The notes under the pieces were generated by a model, which had not been told where the DNA came from, searched no databases, and saw only the letters and a program-made list of their open reading frames with translations. Positions 31,654-36,070 of a stretch of DNA of 36,070 nt are shown one piece after another. The DNA is from Arenicellales bacterium (lineage in GTDB: Bacteria > Pseudomonadota > Gammaproteobacteria > Arenicellales > JAANXG01): NCBI GenBank assembly GCA_030066885.1, contig JASJAT010000041.1, positions 1-36,070 on the forward strand, in the 5' to 3' direction. Positions within the stretch are counted from its first letter, which is position 1; every line of letters starts with the position of its first letter. Both the position numbers and the translations under genes were made by a program.

Positions 31654-32516
31654 TTTTTCCGACCCCTCAACCACATGCGAAAAGCGATTGACAAGCTGTT
31701 CATGAGCAGCACAATCGCGATCAATACTAGAGCAACACCATAAGGAAGCTCCTCTGGTACTCCTGGCACTTGTGTGGCAACCACATAGAGGTGCAGGGAC
31801 AGTGCCATGGTCTGATCGAATACACTTTCTGGAAGAAACGGTAAGAAGAACGCAGCACCGGTGAACATTATAGGGGCGGTCTCACCTGTTGTACGGGACA
31901 CTTCCAGGATTACACCAGTAAGAATGCCGCTTACCGCATTGGGCAAGACGACGCGACGTATGGTCTGCCAGCGTGTAGCACCCATGTTCCAGCATGCCTC
32001 GCGAAAAGCGTGTGGCACTGCCTGTAGGGACTCCCGCGTGGCAACAATTACTACGGGCAGGGTCATGATGGCCAGTGTTAAGCTGGCGGCGAGTATGCTG
32101 GTGCCGAACCCAAAGAACAGAACAAACGCCCCTACCCCAAACAGTGCGTGCACTATGGAAGGTACGCCGGCCAGATTGATAATGGCGAGGTTGATGGCCC
32201 GTGTAAACCAGTTGTCTCCGGCGTACTCACTTAAATACACCGCGGCGGCCACACCCAACGGTACTGAGATAAGCAGCGCTACCCCGACCAGCCAGATAGT
32301 GCCGTAGAGGGCGGGGAATATACCACCGGCGGTCATCCCGTTGGTCGGTTCCGAAAACAAGAATTCGGCTGATATGACAGAACCGCCCTTGTATATCAGG
32401 GTACCCAAAATGAGCAGCACCGGTAGGATCAGCAGGCCGGTCATGAGCATAAACAAAATACCGCATAACCCCTGCACCTTTCTGTCTTGTTGATTCAGTT
32501 CGGTTGCTACGAACAT
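31647..32516 (-). CDS. pstA: Phosphate ABC transporter permease PstA
   Basis: One of two membrane subunits of the Pst phosphate importer. The 289 residues have about six membrane segments, the first at 20-42. The ABC-permease coupling loop is present as ATRESLQAVPHAFREACWNM followed by GATRWQTIRRVVLPNAVSGI (EAA motif, about 175-200). The GVPSIVHALFG segment is typical of PstA. A strong ribosome site, GAGGTGAT, precedes the ATG. The gene starts 6 bases after pstC and its 3' end overlaps the next ATPase gene, so translational coupling of the subunits is likely. Confidence 0.95.
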   Translation of the reverse strand: MFVATELNQQDRKVQGLCGILFMLMTGLLILPVLLILGTLIYKGGSVISAEFLFSEPTNGMTAGGIFPALYGTIWLVGVALLISVPLGVAAAVYLSEYAGDNWFTRAINLAIINLAGVPSIVHALFGVGAFVLFFGFGTSILAASLTLAIMTLPVVIVATRESLQAVPHAFREACWNMGATRWQTIRRVVLPNAVSGILTGVILEVSRTTGETAPIMFTGAAFFLPFLPESVFDQTMALSLHLYVVATQVPGVPEELPYGVALVLIAIVLLMNSLSIAFRMWLRGRKKW

Positions 32517-32522
32517 ATCACC

Positions 32523-33479
32523 TCACCCCTTACGTACACCTCGGACAATCAAGTCCGCAGTCAAATTGATAATAAATGTAATCACGAAAAGGAAAATACC
32601 TATGGTGAACAACGCCATGTAGTGGTTGGAACCGACCGCCGTCTCACCTAACTCCGCCGCAATAGTTGCCGTTAGAGCACGCACCGAGTCAAACACACTG
32701 CTGGGCAAGTTGATCGAGTGCCCGGTGGCCATGAGCACTGCCATTGTCTCGCCAAAGCCCCGTCCTACTCCGAGTAGAACAGCCCCCAACAGACCATTTT
32801 TAGCTGCGGGCAGAACTGCTCTAATCGTTACCTGCCAGCGTGTCGCTCCCATGGCCTCGGCCGCCTCCCGATAACGGTCGGGGACCGCATTGAGTGCGTC
32901 TTCCGCAATCGAGGTCATGATCGGTGCCGCCATTAGACCCAATATCACACCCGCATTCAGGACATTCAAACCGACTGGTACGTCGAAGACCTGAATAATG
33001 AGTGGGTTCATGATGGTGAGGCCGATGAAACCCCACACAACGGATGGGATTGCTGCTAACAGCTCGACCAATACCTTCAAAAATTCACGTGTTTTACCGG
33101 TGGCAAACTCCGCAATATAGATAGCCGCGCCGAGGGAAAAGGGAATCGCCACCACCATTGCCAGCCCTGTGACACTGGCGGTTCCTACGACCAGCGCAAG
33201 TATCCCGTAGGTAGGATTGTGTTCGGATGTCGGCCGCCAACGTGGCGAAGTAAAAAACTCAACGATGTCCAAATCAGCGAACAGGAATCCGGCGCCTTCC
33301 TTGGTAATGAACACGAAGATCCCGATAATAAAAACTATCGCAGATATGCCCCCGAGAAAGACCAGGATTTGTACAGCCTTATCAATGAACCAGTCTGAGT
33401 TACGGTTATCGAAATCCGCCTCTTGAGGCGCTACTGCCTGAGGACGCTCGACCGCAGCCACGATGGGATTCTCTGCCAT
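32523..33479 (-). CDS. pstC: Phosphate ABC transporter permease PstC
   Basis: The other membrane subunit of the Pst importer, 318 residues. A soluble N-terminal tail of about 35 residues is followed by six membrane segments. Landmarks are LLAAIPSVVWGFIGL, the coupling-loop EAA motif in DALNAVPDRYREAAEAMGAT followed by RWQVTIRAVLPAAKNGLLGA, and GRGFGETMAVLMATGHS, all typical of PstC. The ATG at 33479 uses the last base of the phoU stop codon (TGATG), so the two genes are translationally coupled. That fits a direct PhoU-transporter contact. Confidence 0.95.
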   Translation of the reverse strand: MAENPIVAAVERPQAVAPQEADFDNRNSDWFIDKAVQILVFLGGISAIVFIIGIFVFITKEGAGFLFADLDIVEFFTSPRWRPTSEHNPTYGILALVVGTASVTGLAMVVAIPFSLGAAIYIAEFATGKTREFLKVLVELLAAIPSVVWGFIGLTIMNPLIIQVFDVPVGLNVLNAGVILGLMAAPIMTSIAEDALNAVPDRYREAAEAMGATRWQVTIRAVLPAAKNGLLGAVLLGVGRGFGETMAVLMATGHSINLPSSVFDSVRALTATIAAELGETAVGSNHYMALFTIGIFLFVITFIINLTADLIVRGVRKG

Positions 33480-34564
33480 CACGAAGCCTCTTTACCGGTT
33501 ATGGTTTCGATGAGATCCCGGACGTGCACGACAATTTCTCGATACAACTCTTCCAGTCGAGCATTGACCTCCCCTCCTTCCAGACCCGCCGGCGTCGGTC
33601 CTACATCCCATTCGAGCGCCGAGGTGTGGAAGGGCAGAGATGGAATATATGACTTTACCGGACCCTGTAAGCTGATCACCACAAAATACTTGCCGATATT
33701 GTGTGGATCGGTATCAAGTTTCCGTGGCTTAACTGAATCTACGCCAACGCCATGTTGCTCCATAAATCGGACCACGGCCGAATCAAGTTCCGCGTTGGGA
33801 TTACGGCTGGCACTGCTATAACTGGCGCTGTCCGGGAACATCTTGCGCGCAACCGCCTCCGCCATGGGAGCCAGACAGCTGTTGTCTTCATCGATGAATA
33901 AAAGTTCGTGCTTTTTGTCTTGTTTATACTCACCACTGATCGCAAACAATGTTTCTTCGCAAATATTCTTGGCCTGATCCGAGACCCTTTTCACCATGTT
34001 AAAAACCACGAACACAGCCAGCAAATCCGAAATACCCTGCCGATCCCCTTCGGCGGTCAGGTCGGAATAAACGACGTCCAAAGTCTGCTCGACATTGGCC
34101 GCCATGTTCATCGTGGCTCTCGCCGCTTCTTCATTATTGTCGTTGAATGCAGCGATGGCCTGGCTCAACATTTGCATGGTATCGTTGGAGATCAATTCCA
34201 GCTCGCGGGCCAATACACCTTGCGGGGGTTTGGACATTTGGATAGCTTCCCGGCTTATGGTCACCGCATAGTCTCCGAGTCGCTCAAACTGGATGTTTGC
34301 CCTGACGATGGCCTCGATCAATCTGAGTGGGCCGGCACTGGGTAGATGGAGAGCTATGAACCGGTAGCAGTGCTTGTTGAGCTCACGATGAGCCCGGTTG
34401 ATGCGACCGTCTTCCAAAATGGTGGTATAAGCCAGCTTCTCGTTCCCTGTCTGCACCGCCTGGAGCGAGTTGGCAACGGCGCGCTCCGCGTCCTGAGCCA
34501 GAGCAGCTACCCGCTCACGAATATTGTCAAGGTCTTTCTGTAAGCGTTCTTCGTAGTGCGCCAT
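33479..34564 (-). CDS. phoU: PhoU fused to an inactive low-molecular-weight phosphatase/ArsC-like domain
   Basis: PhoU keeps the Pst-PhoR complex from signalling when phosphate is plentiful. Residues 1-215 form the two three-helix PhoU bundles, with metal-type motifs FERLGDYA (about 93-100) and KRVSDQAKNI (192-201). Residues 219-355 are a second domain that looks like a low-molecular-weight tyrosine phosphatase or thioredoxin-type arsenate reductase: LLFIDEDNSCLAPMAEAVAR aligns with the family's FVCTGNSCRSPMAEA start, and a SALEWDVGPTPAG loop lies where the general acid should be. The catalytic Cys is Asp (D225) and the CX5R arginine is Leu (L231), so the domain should be dead as a phosphatase. 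Normal PhoU is about 235 residues; this is 361. It lies 48 bases after pstS, whereas in E. coli phoU ends the operon. Confidence 0.9.
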   Translation of the reverse strand: MAHYEERLQKDLDNIRERVAALAQDAERAVANSLQAVQTGNEKLAYTTILEDGRINRAHRELNKHCYRFIALHLPSAGPLRLIEAIVRANIQFERLGDYAVTISREAIQMSKPPQGVLARELELISNDTMQMLSQAIAAFNDNNEEAARATMNMAANVEQTLDVVYSDLTAEGDRQGISDLLAVFVVFNMVKRVSDQAKNICEETLFAISGEYKQDKKHELLFIDEDNSCLAPMAEAVARKMFPDSASYSSASRNPNAELDSAVVRFMEQHGVGVDSVKPRKLDTDPHNIGKYFVVISLQGPVKSYIPSLPFHTSALEWDVGPTPAGLEGGEVNARLEELYREIVVHVRDLIETITGKEAS

Positions 34565-34612
34565 TGTTTACCACTCGCTCTAGGTTGTGAAGTTTGAATC
34601 GAACGAAATTAA

Positions 34613-35488
34613 TTAATTACACGCGACATCCCGTATCGGTGCATATCCCTTCTTCTGGATGATGCATTGACCGGTGTCACTCAGGATCCAGTCGAGATAA
34701 GCCTTAACTGCACCTTCAGGTTCACCGTTTGTGTACATCAGGAGCGGTCGGGCAATCGGATAGCTGCCGTCGCTGGCACTCTGCACGCTCGGTGCCACAC
34801 ACGAATCCCCGGCAGTTTTGGAAACGCATGGCATTTTGATATGGTCTGTAGCGTAAGCAAGACCACTGTAGCCAATTGCACAGGGTGTCTTTTCGACTAG
34901 ATCGACCACATCCTTGGAACCGTGCATATCTCGTGTCCCAAGTTTATAGTCGCGCGCTTTACCCAGTACCGCTTTCCGGAAATAAGCATAGGTTCCGGAG
35001 TTGTTCTGCCGGCTTACCAAGACCATAGTGTTATCCTTGCATCCCGGTACTTCTATGCCGAGGTCACCCCAATTCTCGGTTGCCCCATCCTCGCCGTAGA
35101 TCTCGGCAAGTTGTTCGATGGTCACCTCGTCGAGCGGGTTGTCCTGATGGATAAATACCGCAAGCGCGTCGTAACCGACGACATGCTCTATTGGATTTTG
35201 GCCGCGTTCCTTGGCAAGGTTAATCTCTTTTTCCTTCATTTTTCGGCTGGCATTGGCAATATCCACGGTGCCATTAATCATGGCGGCGATACCTGTACCG
35301 GAACCACCCCCCGTGACGGCTACCGCCACATCTGCATCAACCTTTCGGTATTCCTCTGCCCAGGCCTGGGCCACGTTAACCAGGGTGTCAGAACCCTTGT
35401 TTTGAATGACGGTACGCGCCTCCGCGACAGTCCCTAATCCGGTAACAATAGCGGCAAGCGCGACAAAAGACAGTTTTCTTAAGCACAT
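34613..35488 (-). CDS. pstS: Periplasmic phosphate-binding protein PstS
   Basis: The substrate-binding protein of the Pst importer. A signal peptide (about 1-24, ending VAEA) precedes a PBP-like domain starting TVIQNKGSDTLVNVAQAWAE, with phosphate contacts in GSDT and in TGGGSGTGIAAMINGTVDIA, and SRQNNSGTYAYFRKAVLG further on. Six cysteines in the mature part (at PGCKDN, TPCAIG, MPCVSK, DSCVAP, QCII, VACN) suggest disulphides. Length 291 is at the short end. The first gene of the operon, it starts 111 bases after the Pho-box array. Confidence 0.95.
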   Translation of the reverse strand: MCLRKLSFVALAAIVTGLGTVAEARTVIQNKGSDTLVNVAQAWAEEYRKVDADVAVAVTGGGSGTGIAAMINGTVDIANASRKMKEKEINLAKERGQNPIEHVVGYDALAVFIHQDNPLDEVTIEQLAEIYGEDGATENWGDLGIEVPGCKDNTMVLVSRQNNSGTYAYFRKAVLGKARDYKLGTRDMHGSKDVVDLVEKTPCAIGYSGLAYATDHIKMPCVSKTAGDSCVAPSVQSASDGSYPIARPLLMYTNGEPEGAVKAYLDWILSDTGQCIIQKKGYAPIRDVACN

Positions 35489-35598
35489 GGTGTAAAACCC
35501 CTACGCATCTAAAATGTGTGAATTTGTTTACAACAAACAATCGCCAAAGCCGACCTGAATTGTTGAATTCCATAGCTTTAGCGCGTTGATATAAAAAT

Positions 35599-35649
35599 AT
35601 GACGGTACTGTTAACCTTTTGTTAAATCTTTATGAACTTTTTATTACAG
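35599..35649 (-). promoter_or_regulatory. Five-unit Pho-box array before pstS
   Basis: Reading the minus strand, five 7-base units recur every 11 bases: CTGTAAT (35649-35643), AGTTCAT (35638-35632), ATTTAAC (35627-35621), GGTTAAC (35616-35610) and CCGTCAT (35605-35599), separated by A/T-rich 4-base spacers AAAA, AAAG, AAAA and AGTA. Two units make one PhoB dimer site, so at least two dimers should bind. The remainder of the gap (35489-35775) has one GGAGCGGCGCCCTCACTGCG repeat fragment (35686-35710) and no gene. Confidence 0.8.
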
Positions 35650-35775
35650 TCCTATACCCGGGGTGTAGGCTTGGTGTGTTGGCGGAAGGAGCGGCGCCCT
35701 CACTGCGATAACCGGTGTGAGGGTGAAATGGTGATTGGTAACGCTAGAACGGTGTCACCCTTTAGTGAAGGTGTG

Positions 35776-36070
35776 TTAGCGCCTGGCTAGGAATCGAGCA
35801 TCGGAGGGCCGATACTCGTGTAAACGATCCATCCCATCTATGAGGGTGAGGAGAAAAGCGTTCGCAGAAATACGACCCAGACCTCCATTAACGCATGCCA
35901 GTTCTCCAAATGACTGGCATGCGTCCTTACGCCCATTGGGCGCATAGATTAGCGATGGAACAGGGTCTCCACAATGCCTGCCAAGGGTGGAATCTGTAGA
36001 ATGGTCGGCAGATATCCCCACCACCAGTCCCGTATTCAGCAGCGGTTCGATGGCTGAGTCGATCCGCTCT
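35776..36070 (-). CDS. apgM-type phosphoglycerate mutase, C-terminal end (N-terminus beyond window)
   Basis: Only the last 97 or so residues lie in the window; the frame is open to the right edge. The sequence VVGISADHSTDSTLGRHCGD, then PVPSLIYAP, then ELACVNGGLGRISANAFL, is the C-terminal end of cofactor-independent phosphoglycerate mutases of the archaeal apgM type, in the alkaline phosphatase superfamily. The D and H of ADHST and the H of GRHCGDPVP should be metal ligands. These enzymes interconvert 3- and 2-phosphoglycerate in glycolysis. A GTG at 36024 would falsely suggest an 82-residue protein, because the family match extends upstream of it. It lies on the same strand as pstS but 287 bases before it, with the Pho boxes between. 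Confidence 0.85.
   Translation of the reverse strand, partial: ERIDSAIEPLLNTGLVVGISADHSTDSTLGRHCGDPVPSLIYAPNGRKDACQSFGELACVNGGLGRISANAFLLTLIDGMDRLHEYRPSDARFLARR

Noticed and set aside
35776-36024. Stand-alone 82-residue protein starting at GTG 36024
   Set aside because: The apgM-type family match continues upstream of the GTG to the window edge in the same frame, so this is the end of a longer gene.

Overview
The window looks like a chromosomal segment of a free-living, probably marine or aquatic, gammaproteobacterium. The reasons are the enterobacterial/pseudomonad-like Pho regulon (PhoB/PhoR, Pho boxes with 11-base periodicity), Tat and lipoprotein signals of Gram-negative type, a DegP-like periplasmic protease, an FNR-type operator, and hairpin-forming extragenic repeats like those scattered through many gammaproteobacterial genomes. 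The genus cannot be fixed from sequence alone. There are no rRNA or tRNA genes, no CRISPR array, and no transposase, integrase or phage gene.

Layout, left to right. 1-2010: an orphan intrinsic terminator, then a sodium:solute symporter (minus). 2391-7416: a phosphate block on the minus strand reading DUF47/PhoU-like regulator, PiT phosphate transporter, an unrecognised helical protein and a PPP-type phosphatase, with a good Pho box in front and a P-loop protein converging on its end. 7634-9382: a 47-residue lipoprotein, a small secreted protein and a Sel1-repeat protein. 9383-10177: a gene-free stretch full of palindromic repeats. 10178-17194: accessory genes (unknown protein, SYLF lipoprotein, GST-like protein, Tat-exported thioredoxin-like protein, DM13 protein, DSD1-type PLP enzyme, DUF4864 protein, an M24-fold enzyme whose residues match DMSP lyase DddP, a methyltransferase). 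17334-18788: DegP-like protease. 18954-21813: a minus-strand operon usp - Na/Pi cotransporter - membrane-anchored CBS protein behind a perfect FNR-type site. 22109-24943: two tandem CNNM/CorC-type transporters. 25328-27454: divergent CHAD protein and polyphosphate kinase 2. 27814-35488: pstS-phoU-pstC-pstA-pstB2-pstB1-phoB-phoR, all minus, behind a five-unit Pho-box array. 35776-36070: the C-terminal end of an apgM-type phosphoglycerate mutase.

The unifying theme is phosphate. Three kinds of Pi uptake system (PiT, NptA-type Na/Pi, Pst ABC), two regulators with PhoU-type folds, a PhoU domain in the Na/Pi protein, the PhoB/PhoR switch, and a polyphosphate-making or -using kinase facing a polyphosphate-binding CHAD protein all lie within 34 kb. 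The two most unusual points are in the pst operon. It encodes two PstB-like ATPases with complementary defects in their ATP sites, which predicts an asymmetric heterodimer with one working and one degenerate site. Its PhoU protein carries a C-terminal low-molecular-weight phosphatase/ArsC-like domain that has lost its catalytic cysteine and arginine, which suggests a sensing or docking role.
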